A stretch of DNA of 64,000 bases, from the NCBI GenBank assembly GCA_029378245.1, contig JARKIF010000098.1:1-64000 (forward strand). Reading direction: 5' to 3'. Numbering within the stretch: the first letter of the stretch is position 1; every line of letters begins with the position of its first letter. Positions 22,259 to 32,243 of this stretch are shown here, one piece after another. The notes beneath the pieces were generated by a model, which saw nothing but the letters and a program-made list of their open reading frames with translations, did not search any database and was not told where the DNA came from. The position numbers were made by a program, and so were the translations under genes. This DNA comes from Roridomyces roridus (taxonomy: Eukaryota > Basidiomycota > Agaricomycetes > Agaricales > Mycenaceae).

Positions 22259-23895
22259 ATGCCCAAGGCCGCTCAAGCCTCGGAAACCAAGAAGCCAGTC
22301 AAATCCGCAATCGGGGCTCCTTCACAACTCAACCAGTCCAGCCGAAAAGGCAAGAAAGCCTGGAGAAAAAATGTGGACATCCAAGATGTCGAGGCGGGGC
22401 TTGAAGAACTACGGTCGGAGGAGCGTGCTACTGGGTAAGGTCGTGTAAGAAACGTGTGCTTTCAACCTGACCTCTTGATAGCACATATCTACACAAGCAG
22501 CAGGACGACCAACTTTTCGTGGTAGATGTCAAAGGAGACGATAAAAGTCCGTCTCCCCAGCACTCCTCAACCCTGTGGCCTAACTTGCTTTCAGCCCGGA
22601 AAACTCTCAGCTTCAAAAGCTCGCAAACCACGGCTGCTAAAATACTTGCTCAGCGCTCAGCCGTTCCCGCTGTGATGTCAAGGACCACTGCGACAAAGCG
22701 CAAGTCTCCGCTGAGCGCCGAAGACAAGGACCGGTTGCTGAGGATTAGCAAGCGTCCTCGGAGGGGGCCATTTAATGTCGTTATGGACCCCACCGAACTC
22801 GGTGCTGGGAGCGCCACCCTTGAGCTGAGCGAGGCTGTCAAAGCTAGCGGGACGTACGATGCGTGGGCCCCGGAAGAAGAGGTAGAGATTAAGGATGGGT
22901 TGGAGATAGTGCAGGCGAAGAAAATAAAGGTGCGTTGACTGTTTTCAAACGCTATTTACTCTTTTAATCTGTCTGTAGCCCCCAGTCCATTCCAATCCCC
23001 GCGATAAAATCGAGGTTCCGGCGATCCTCGAGCCTCACCAGGGCACTTCCTACAACCCTCCAGCAGACGCACATAACGAACTTCTGATCAAAGCGGCCGA
23101 CATCGAGGAGAAGCGGGTTGCAAAGGAGGCCAAGCTCGCTGAGACCAAAATCAAGATTGACCAGGCGAAGCAGAGCGGCAATGGGGAGGTGGCTATTTCG
23201 GGGGTGCCATCTGGCATGAAGTTGGACATTGCCACGCCGGGGCCCGACGACGGGGAAGATGCCGTCGAGACTGAAGATATCCCGAAAAAGATGCCGGCAC
23301 GGAAAACCAAGGCTCAGCGCAACAAGGCCGCCAGAATACTTGCCGAGGTTTGTCCTCCCCTCTCGCTCTTTTTCGAGGGTTAATATCTTTTTCTAGAAAC
23401 GCGCGCTCGCCGAAAAAGCCCGCCGGAAGAACGAGCAGCAAATTATTCACAGCTACAAGCTTCTCCGGCGCAATGCAGACAGCACAATATCTGCACGGGA
23501 GCAGGCACATGCCCTGAGACGTGCGGCTCTGCAAGAGAAGCTGAAGCGTGGCCTTGCGGGCCAAAAGCTGGGGAAACACAAAGTTCCCGCAGAGCGGGTG
23601 GACGTGCAGCTCGGTGAAGATTTGAGCGAAAGTCTGCGTGGGCTCAAGGTGCGTCGTCTCCTTTTTGTGCCGCTGTACATATTGGCTAACGGTAATGAAG
23701 CCCGAGGGGAATCTGTTCAGAGATCGCTTCACGAGTTTACAGCAGCGTGCACTTGTCGAGCCGCGTGTTCCCGTTCTGTATGTTTCCATTCGTAGTGTGC
23801 AGCTTCATCTTGAGCTCACCTGTCTTTGTAGACCCACGAGACGCAGACATCGCATGATTGGGTATGAGAAGCATGCTTGGAAGCGGTTCAAGTGA
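22259..23895 (+). CDS. NOP53: NOP53-like ribosome biogenesis factor
   Basis: NOP53 (GLTSCR2) works in the nucleolus on the 60S subunit, recruiting the exosome for 7S/5.8S rRNA processing. Family signatures: RKGKKAWRKNVDIQDVEAGL near the start, DDQLFVVDVKG after intron 1 (from 22435), the internal HQGTSYNPPADAHNELL block, then a long basic helix and the C-terminus PEGNLFRDRFTSLQQRALVE, ending MIGYEKHAWKRFK. Five introns keep one frame of about 460 residues. The copy is intact. Its first exon and promoter are duplicated at 18386. It is the best anchored housekeeping gene of the duplicated region. Confidence 0.88.
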
Positions 23896-24956
23896 GGGGT
23901 GGTCGTTACATATTCCTGATACCGTTAGGTACAGGTTTCTATAGGGCGCCCTAATTTTTGGTTTTTGCGGGCCATCACGTTTTTGTCATTGGTTTTTGCG
24001 TCAGCACTGATGGATCCAGCCAAATGCTCATTGAAGCCGAGATTTGCCGCGCCACCAACGCAATATGCATGACCTCACCCGCCGGGAGCAGTTATATCCG
24101 ATAGATTTTTCAACATCTGTGCAAATGCCATGCACAGATGTCGGGTTCTTTGCCGAAAGAAATCCCAGGCCTGTCAAAGTGACAAAGGGAGTGCCTTGCT
24201 CAGTCTCTTGCTTTTCGCCTCCGGAGCAACTCCCGAGTCCCAACCAGCACCACATAGCGCCACATCCATATTTGAAGGCCAGGTCCTGGTCAAGCACCAA
24301 TGAAATTGATCAAACACTCCTACAAGCTCTTGTAGTGCTCTCTCCAGCTTCCAGGGAGCGAGGGAGTGCGGCGCGTAGCGGCGCACGGACGAGCGACGAT
24401 GAATGATGATGTATTGCCCTCCTGTCCTCCTCTCTCTTCGGCTTTCAACTCACATTTTCTGACTCAACGCTTTCTTGGTGGGCAGGAGCAAGGGAGTGGA
24501 GCGCGAAGCGGCGCACGACCGAGCGATCATCGTAACGTCATGTGGATGTCCACAGATCCTACATAGTAACATACGCACCGCCCTTCCTCATCCACAATTT
24601 AATGCTGTCGTTTTCGTTCTTTCCCTGAGCCTGAATCTGAGAACAAGAATTACTATTTGAAGGTCCTGATGGAACTTGTTATGCCCGAGAAAATTGCAAG
24701 AAAACGTGCTAGATGTTCACGCATTGCCGCTTTCGGTAGCAGGCCCTGCCGCTTGCCGGCCCTACAGCTTTATGTACTTACATTGTGTTTCTTGGAGTGA
24801 CCTGAGCCGCAACGCCGACACGCGAGGTCCCCTTATCTCCTCCGCTCATTTTTGAACCCCGACTTTCTGCACGCTCGTGATACGCGCAACTCGCATTTCT
24901 CTGTGTTGTCCAGGAATCTGAGCGACTACTGGGAAGGTAAATCCGTGCTTGGTACT
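23896..24956. other. Intergenic, with a ~55-bp direct repeat
   Basis: No gene is seen in this 1.06 kb. Two related segments, at about 24352-24405 and 24485-24540, share GGAGYRAGGGAGTG, GCGCGWAGCGGCGCAC and GAGCGAY motifs. A TAGGGCGCCCTA palindrome with a TAATTTTTGG run lies at 23942-23962 and recalls the inner end of the Tc1 TIRs. This is suggestive only. The last 100 bp are upstream of the F-box/GH5 chimera. Confidence 0.4.
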
Positions 24957-26393
24957 ATGGCCAACGCTCAATTTTCAATCTCTCAGATGACGTCTCGATG
25001 TTCGCAGTGTGGTGCCTTGACCTTCTCACAGGAAGATCCATTGGACCCCACCCTCCCCGTCGCGACACCCTGGACTATAGTTCGGTGCCAGCGCCTCCTG
25101 AAATCGAACGAGCCCCCCGATAGCGCGGAATTGGCTTACATGCAGCCGTTGCTTTCGAAAGTTGCTGCGCGGTTGGAGTGTATAGACGACGAGATGTCCC
25201 GACTTAGGGACCGGCTGGAACAGCTAAACGCAGAGCAAACGGAATTGGCTGAATACCACGCCTTGCACGCCCCCATCGTGTCGCCATTGAGGCGGATGCC
25301 TCCCGAGGTCCTTATGGAAATATTTCTATGGACGCTGCCGCTGGGCCAATTCCTCTTGGGTGTCCCCACTCCTGGGTTCGGTGCCATGCCGGCGCCTGGA
25401 GATGGGAACTTTACGGCGATGCTTCCTCACGTTAGCGACGACAACATCTTCAACGCCGAAGTCCGCTCTGTGTTGATCGAGACGGTGCCCATCCTGTTGC
25501 AACTCGAAATCAAGGGTCTTTCGTTGAGGAAGGAGCCTCTCGTCACCACGTATAATCAAATTTTTACAACTTTTACCTTATTTTTGACTTTGCTTTCAGC
25601 TTCAGCGACGTTAATTGGCAATTCAACAACCCCCCAAATCCCGCCGCCGCCGCAATTGGATCTCAGCTCTACGATAACCACTTGTTCGTCCTTGTCTATT
25701 TTGCACCATCCCCTAACTGACTTTTTGCAGGTACTACAGGTGAGTCTTCGTGTCTTGTCATGTCTGGCTGCTCAATCACTTGTCGCAGTTTCGGAGTAAG
25801 TAATATCCTTCTCCGCATGTTCTACTGCTGACAACCCACACAGGGAGTCGCCGACGCCAACCCCGACGCGTACATGACGAGCATCTGCAGTAAGCCTAAC
25901 CGGTCCCTGACTCGATTCAATATACCCATTTCTCAGACCTCAACCGGGTCCAAAACGACGCTGCCGTGGGCAATAGCCCCCTTGTATTCGGAGGTGTGGG
26001 GAGTACCATCTTGCTTGGACCCGGCTCATCATTTCGCAGAATGGGGTCTTCCCACGCAGTTCAATGCCACCGACGAGTTCTTGAATATGTGGGCCGATGC
26101 ACAAAAGCTCGCTTACAGCCAGGGCGCTGGTTGGATGGTGCGTGTCTTACTTCATTGCACCACACTTCCTTAACACGTAGCAGTTCTGGAACTTCAAGGT
26201 CGAAAAGAGTGAACTGGCCGGCAATCTCTCCCGGCAGTGGTGAGCATTCTGAATATCTTCCAATCCTAGGCTGACTCGTCTTAGGTCGTACCTCGAGGGC
26301 ATCGAACTCGGTTATTTCCTCAAAGATCCTACGCAAGTTCACGATCCCCACGTCTGTGACCCCTACGTCATCAATTCTACCACCACGGCTTAA
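24957..26393 (+). CDS. Chimera: F-box N-terminus joined in frame to a GH5 3' end
   Basis: Residues ~1-130 match the window's F-box family: MTSRCSQCGALTFSQED, then SRLRDRLEQLNAEQTELAEY, then the F-box SPLRRMPPEVLMEIFLWTLP. Directly after this the protein switches to a glycoside hydrolase family 5 C-terminal half (exo-beta-glucanase type). It reads DVNWQFNNPPNPA, DNHLYYSFGGVADANPDAY, GEWGLPTQFNATDEFL with the nucleophile Glu, then AGWM joined to FWNFKVEKS and DPHVCDPYV. Seven small introns in the GH5 part (including ~25549-25599, 25687-25730, 25740-25788, 25796-25843, 25890-25937) restore a continuous frame. The GH5 N-terminus with the acid/base NE motif and signal peptide is absent, so glucanase activity is not expected. 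A working F-box with a new C-terminus is possible. Confidence 0.7.
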
Positions 26394-26491
26394 GGTGGTC
26401 AAACTATACACTCTCTACACTACCGCTCTTTACTACTTATCGCTCTTTATTGAATCTTTCTGGTACGTACGGAAGAATAAACGGGTTTCCT

Positions 26492-28978
26492 TCAGTCCCA
26501 CTTGACGATACTTGCGTACCACGCAATCGACTCCTGCCACGCTTTCCATTCAGCCTCAACCCCATCAAGCGCGTGGATCTCGCCCCTAAACATCTTACAA
26601 GCCACGCGAGCACGTCCATTGCGCTTGAGTCCATGATACCAAGCCAACCCTTGTGAGGGTCGCACCCTTCGATCATCGGCGGAGAGTAATACAAGCGTCG
26701 GAGCCGTTACATCGTCCACGCGGTGAATTGGCGACGCGCCCGCTAGCAATTCGTACTCTGCACCGCTGGCCAGTCGGATCGGCAACGCTGCATGTGCCTC
26801 GCGCCCTTCAAACAGTCGGACTACAGAAAGTTAATTTGGGTATAGATCGCGGGTTCAGCGAACAAACCTTCGTTAGGGCCCCACTCAGGAATGTCCGAAC
26901 CATGCAGAAACATTGCAGCGAGATCGACGGCCGGATTCCGCAGAATCGCTCCATGATACAAGTCCGGAAAACGGGATGTCATATGTGCACTGAAGGAAAT
27001 CGTCAAAAAAAAACACCTTCCAAGTGCGAATCGCAACATGCGTCAGAAACCCTCCATGGCTGAGTCCTTCGATAAACTGTTTGCCGGGATTGGCGCTCGC
27101 AAGGTTGGTGCGGAGTAGATATTCGTAAGACGCATGCAGCGACTTGACATCCACGTCCCCGACGTGCCCGAAAAGTGCCTCGACCGCCTCAAGGCCAAAT
27201 CCTGACAAGTTGAGGGACGATTTCAAATCTGAAAAGCAAGCCAACCTGTCGATCCCGTGTAACTGACCAAATATTAGCAAAGCAATATGATAAGATCTCA
27301 AATCTTACTTTATCAACACGACTGTAAATCCAGCGATGGCACTAAGGAATAAATGAGGGTCATCGAGGCAAGGCCGACGACGTACAGGCTAGTCCAATGC
27401 GCCCACAATTTCGTGCTCGAGTGCATATGAGGTCCTCCATGCGGGATATGGACGACAGGAGGAATCGCTGCGTTGCCGTCGTCGTCATTCTCACTGGTCG
27501 GCCCAGCGTAAACGCAATTGCCTGCAACTGCGAGCTCTGCAAGTATGCGTTTGATCTTCGGAGATGCGGATACGACAATGATCTCGGTGGCGTGGACTTG
27601 CGGAATGGCGATTGTCGCCACAGCGAGCGGCGCCATAAACTCTTGAGGCGGAGGGGCTTCATGCGAATTAAGACATGGGCTCAATCGGGTACAAAGACCT
27701 ACCGTTCAAAGTCACCCAGCCCTTGGTATTCTTGACGTCGTACATCACAAGTTCGGAAGGGCGACTCAGCGAGCTGCGAGTGGCAAGAATGCAGGAGACG
27801 CTGTTTGCACGAAATACTGTGTAAGACATGAGTGCTTCGGGCTGGACGAGACCAGCTGTGGGACACGGGGCGAGATTTGTTACAGTCTTGGTTTCGAGCG
27901 ATACCAAGAGAGGGACTGTACGAGAGCGCCACTCGGAGGACAGCGCAAGGTGCGGGACATTGTCTTTAATCAAGAAAGGCTCCGCAGGAAGTTGATCGAG
28001 ATAAACGCCCTGTAGGCAATTTGAGGATGAGAACATTGGATTCATGCAGGGTACTTACAGGAAATTCTGAATCAGAGACATGCACGACGGTCGGAACGAG
28101 CACATCCTCAAAAGACACGGACAAATCGAGGGGAAGTCGTCGAACGTGTAGTTGAGCACACGAACCATGAGGCCCTGCTTGTTTATTGGAAATGAATGCC
28201 AAAAAGCCATGGCCAACGCGAGGGCTTCGCACAGAACGGTCCTCAGGAGTCAAGGGAATTTTGGCACCTGGATTGGAGAGATCAAAATGATAGAGACGAG
28301 CAAGTCTATTCTGGCAGTAGATGAGGCCAGTGCGACGGCCGTCATCCAGAGCACTGTATCCAACGGCGACGAAAGTTGTCGGTGTGACAAACACGGGTTG
28401 CCCGAATGCGACTGAGCCGTCTGGCTCTGGTGCCACAACAAGACGGACCGTGAGACTTGGCACATCGCAAAGGAAGACACCAGGTCGCTTCTTGTCGAGA
28501 AGAGCGTCTCCAAAGTCTGGGATGTCTGCAAACAGATGAATACGGTGGTGCTTTTGAAACAAGCTGGCTCACAATCGTTGGTCGAGTCTAGCGTCTCGGC
28601 TACGTAAAGAAACTGTGTTCCTTCTGAATTCCAGGCAAGATGAGGGCCGCCGAGAGGCCCGAAGCTTGGGTCCATATAGATCTTCCCGTGGATCGACTGC
28701 AACTGGAGCTTGGAGACACCGGTGCTGGAACACAGCTCCAGCCACAAAGTAACACCGTCCTCGTGAAAGATTGCCTTGCACGAAGCATCGGGAGATGGCG
28801 AAAAAAGGATAGCGGGGACCGGGTAAAGACCGTCGCGGCCAACTTGGATGAAGCGGTCGGTTGTATAGGTTTCATAAGACCGACAAGAGATGCTGGCCTC
28901 TACGACACCGGGAGCGATGAAGCGAGCGTCCGAGTAAGTAGGGAGAGCCCCAACGCGCTGGAAAGTGTTGTCGGGCAT
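26492..28978 (-). CDS. S9C acylaminoacyl-peptidase-like serine peptidase
   Basis: This is a prolyl-oligopeptidase-family enzyme that removes N-acylated residues from blocked peptides in the cytosol. The N-terminal half (from ATG 28978, MPDNTFQRVGALPTYSDARF) is beta-propeller-like. The catalytic half shows HIPHGGPHMHSS, INYTGSTGFG, the nucleophile GLSHGGFLT, the Asp in LLSADDRRVRPSQG and the His in GEIHALDGVEAEW; the stop is at 26492. About eight introns keep one frame of ~690 residues, typical for the family. The intron just after the nucleophile (26990-27041) needs a GC donor (ac|gcatgt...cttcag). With a GT donor the frame breaks; with GC it gives FLT-AHMTSRFPDLY as in homologues. It is intact and convergent with the F-box/GH5 chimera. 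Confidence 0.82.
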
Positions 28979-29379
28979 GGTTCTGCGCCAGGTACGCTCT
29001 GGTACGCTTCCATTGCGATAAGCTTAAAGTATGGAGCAGATATGGAGGCTGATGGAGGTTGGAGGTGAAATTGGAACTCAAGTTTGATCAAAGTTTGATT
29101 ATCTTGCTCTCCTTCGGACTTGACAGTAGCGAGTCTCCTCCAGTTGCCCTGCACAGGCCGCCCTCAGGACGTCATCGTTCTCCTTTCCAACTATGTTCTG
29201 GCTGTCTTGAGATCAATTTCACGCGACCGTCGTCCATTTTCTCTCGATGACTCCGTTTTTCGGAGGCTCCAATTTGCAATTGCCAATCCCCAGCCGAGAT
29301 AACAGGGTTAATGCTTTTTCCTCTCCAGCCGATGCTAGTTAAAAGCTCTCTTTGGAGCACGTTCTTGTAAGTCGACACC

Positions 29380-31298
29380 ATGTCCACCGGGCTGGCCAAA
29401 TGGAGGCTCAACTCGCCGCTCGTCCAGAACTATGTCGGCGGAATTGTGCTCGCATTAACGCCCGGAATCTTCACAGCTCTCGGTGCACTGGGAAGCGGCG
29501 GTGGACGCGCCTCGTCCACCCATCTCGCGTCTGTCGTTAGCTCGGTGCGCATCTCGTCTTCAACGTCAGCCAATCTCACAATGGTCCAGACTTTGTATGC
29601 CATCTACACATTCAGTGGGTGGGGCACTGGTATCTTCCTCAACACCATCGGCCCCAGATGGACTTTGACGGTATGTAGATACCGGTTGCAGACTCTGAAT
29701 CTGACCCTCTATCAGATTGGAGCCATTGGTTACCCGGTCTAGTAAGTTATGAGCCCAACTTTGTTTGTATCTCATCGTCCTCTAGTGTCGCCGCGTTTTG
29801 GTACTATGACGCTACCGGCCATCAATGGTTTCCTATCCTCTCCGGGGTCATCCTTGGCTTCTCGGCTGGTCTACTCTGGTCTACAAGTGCATACCTGGGC
29901 ATCACCTATTCCACAGAGGCTGAAAGGGGAAAATACATCGCGATTCAAGGTGTGATAACAGGAATAGGTAGGTGTACCTGTATCTTCATTTTTCCCATTC
30001 TAACGCATATCGTGTAGGAGCTACGATCGGCAGTGCCGTTGGTTTCGGACTCAGTGCCAATTCCACTTCGAGCGACGGAGTGCCTACTACGGTCTACGCC
30101 ATATTTCTTTCTCTCATGTGCTGTGGCTCAATTGTCGCGGCTTCCTTCATCATCAACCCTGCAAATATCGTGCGGGACGACGGAACCAAGATCGCTTTGT
30201 TCACCAATACGGAAACAACAACATTTTGGCAAGAGTTCAAGGGCGTGGTGGACATGACTAAAGACCTGAAACTCATGCTCCTCGGTCTGTCCGCATTCAA
30301 ATCTCTGTTTTCGCTGGTCTGATCCTGGTCTGATCTCTTTCAAGTGCCAGTCATGTTTGCCGCCGAATTCCCTGTCGCAATTGAGCCGTCTTTGAATGGT
30401 GAGGCATAGAATAGCTTGTCAATCAGAACTAATCACTTCTAAAGCCTACGCCTTCAACCTGCGAACTCGCACTTTACTCGGCCTGCTTTACTCCATCGCG
30501 CAGATCCCGGGAGTTCTCATCTTTGTACCCCTGCTGGACAACAATAGAATGACCCGCCGCACTCGAGGCCTCGTTGGGCTTGCAGCGCTCTCGCTTCTCG
30601 TCTTGGGTGCTTGGTGCGGTCAACTTGGCTGGATGGCCGGGAAGAACCTCGATCGTTCCATCGCTGGGCCGGCTTATGACTGGACTGATGGCGCGCCCTT
30701 TGTAGGATTTGCTATCTTGTATATCATTTTCGGTTTGTGCCAACAGCCTCCCGTCTCGTCATCCTCATGTCGTTCCTGCAGGTGCCCTCTACGTGTGCTA
30801 CTCGATGGTGGCCATCTGGTTAGTTCGTGTGCGTCGATGCATTCAAAAGTTCACGTTCTCCAGGATCATGTCCGCGATGACCAACTCGCCCACAAAGCTC
30901 GCACGTCACGCCGGCCTTTTCAAAGGTACAGTCTCTGCAGGGATGAGCGTTGTTTTCGGCATCGATTCAACTCTCCTGCCTTTCCGCCACGTATGTCTTC
31001 CCTTGCCCTCATTCGCAAATCTCATCATTATCACCAGGAACTCGCATACTGCTTTGCTCTCCAAATGCTGGGACTCGTCATCATGGCGTACCTGTGCATC
31101 CGCGAAGTCAAGAACACAAAGTATTTCCTCGAAGACGACGTGTACGTCTTCTTCCTGATGACTTGCTTCCACATGTTCAACTCCAACAGCATCGTTCCCA
31201 TCGAATACGTCGAACGGGAGCAGGAAATCGACCCCGAACTCGCGGAACACGAGCGCAAGATACACCCTCATGAGAAAGAGTTTGACGAGAAGGCGTGA
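29380..31298 (+). CDS. UNC93-like MFS membrane protein
   Basis: UNC93-like proteins are 12-helix MFS members of unclear transport function. Features: NYVGGIVLALTPGIFTALGAL (helix 1), QTLYAIYTFSGWGTGIFLNTIGP, then VAAFWYYD, then the conserved GILWST-type block FSAGLLWSTSAYLGITYSTEAERGKYIAIQ. Further helices follow, then LRTRTLLGLLYSIAQIPGVL and ALYVCYSMVAIW. A charged tail ends EEREIDPELAEHERK-like and KEFDEKA. About nine short introns keep frame and give ~490 residues. The intron at ~30283-30345 contains an 11-bp tandem duplication and a stop, but it is removed by a clean gtctgt...caag splice. No lesion is seen. Confidence 0.8.
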
Positions 31299-31344
31299 GG
31301 GTGATGATAGAATGAATTGTATGTACGACGACACTCAACGTGCG

Positions 31345-32175
31345 TTGACTAGGAGGACTTGAATACCGCTGCTACTTTAGATTTCGTCATGAAGGATTTT
31401 TGCTGAGCATCGTTGGCCGAAGCGTAAGCCACAGTCGAAAGCTACGGGTGGGATCAAAGGGTGTAGTCGCAGTAAACGTCGGCAACGTTTTAAGGCATGG
31501 CAGTGGACGGTACCAAGCTCTGAATCTTCGACCGCTACAAAGAGAACGGAATCGCTGCACCTTGCACGAGCTCTGCGCCGGGCGTTGAATCCGCGAGGTG
31601 AAACCAGCTGCATGTCCTGTGTGATCCAAGTCACTGAACGAGGGTGAGCGTATAGAGAACGCACCGATGGCAACGTTGACTTCTTGACAAGTCCTGCTCA
31701 ACCCACCGAACAGCCTGAGCCTCCCTGGCCCAGATCCCCGATACGTCGGATTTGCAATGAGTCGGCTGAGATGAAACCGACGCTGATACAGTAGAGCTGG
31801 CGGGGTATGGTGGTCGTTGGCAAGCCTCGGTAAACCGGGACACATCAAATATCGCAAGCCCAAAACGGCCAAGAGAGAACGAACGCCCCGCGGAGACGAG
31901 TTCTGGCGGGCCTAAAGACCGAGAATATGCCCGCATATATTCTGCCTTCAATCGCCATTCCATACATAGGGCGCCACTGGCTCAGCGGTCATGATAATTC
32001 GACCACTGATCGACACTCTCCGGAGGTCGAGGGTTCGAAATCGGAGCCCGGGTGGTAGGTTCAACCCCAGCGTGTAACAGCTGCATATGGGGTACGCGTT
32101 CCTTTTGCTCGCATCTCGGACACGCCGGACCTGCCATTAATTTATTGCAGCCAATAATAATAATAATAACGGCCT
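31345..32175 (+). repeat. Dispersed repeat R, copy 1 (uninterrupted)
   Basis: This ~830-bp non-coding repeat is found again, split by the Ngaro element, at 35738-36123 plus 41905-42385. It starts near GGAGGACTTGAAWACC, includes CTACAAAGAGAACGGAATCG, GGTCGTTGGCAAGCCTCGG and CACATCAAATATCGCAAGCC, and ends with a tRNA-like segment followed by TTTATTGCAGCCAA and a (TAA)n tail. It contains no protein-like ORF. The tail and Pol III-like boxes suggest a SINE-type retroelement or a composite containing one. Confidence 0.75.
31969..32049 (+). other. tRNA-like segment with Pol III A and B boxes
   Basis: GGGCGCC at the 5' side can pair 6 of 7 with GGAGCCC at the 3' side. TGGCTCAGCGG (31978-31988) matches the A-box consensus, and GGTTCGAAATC (32032-32042) matches the B box at 10 of 11 positions. 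The T arm does not pair and no anticodon arm is convincing, so this is not called a tRNA gene. The same segment occurs at 42207-42287 in repeat copy 2. Confidence 0.6.
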
Positions 32176-32243
32176 AGGCTTCATCCTACCCCGCAACGAG
32201 ACGAGTGGTAATACAAACCAATATATGAATTTAACAGAAACTA

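Noticed and set aside
26990..27041. Frameshift in the acylaminoacyl-peptidase just after GLSHGGFLT.
   Set aside because: Using a GC donor restores the frame and the expected family sequence; kept as a GC-AG intron instead.
30283..30345. In-frame TGA inside an 11-bp tandem duplication (CTGGTCTGATC twice) in the UNC93-like gene, suggesting a pseudogene.
   Set aside because: A clean intron (g|gtctgt...tttcaag) removes the stop and gives MLLVPVMFAAEF continuity, so the gene is read as intact.
31969..32049. A genuine tRNA gene (also at 42207).
   Set aside because: A and B boxes and the acceptor stem fit, but the T arm does not pair, no anticodon arm forms, and the segment is part of a dispersed repeat.
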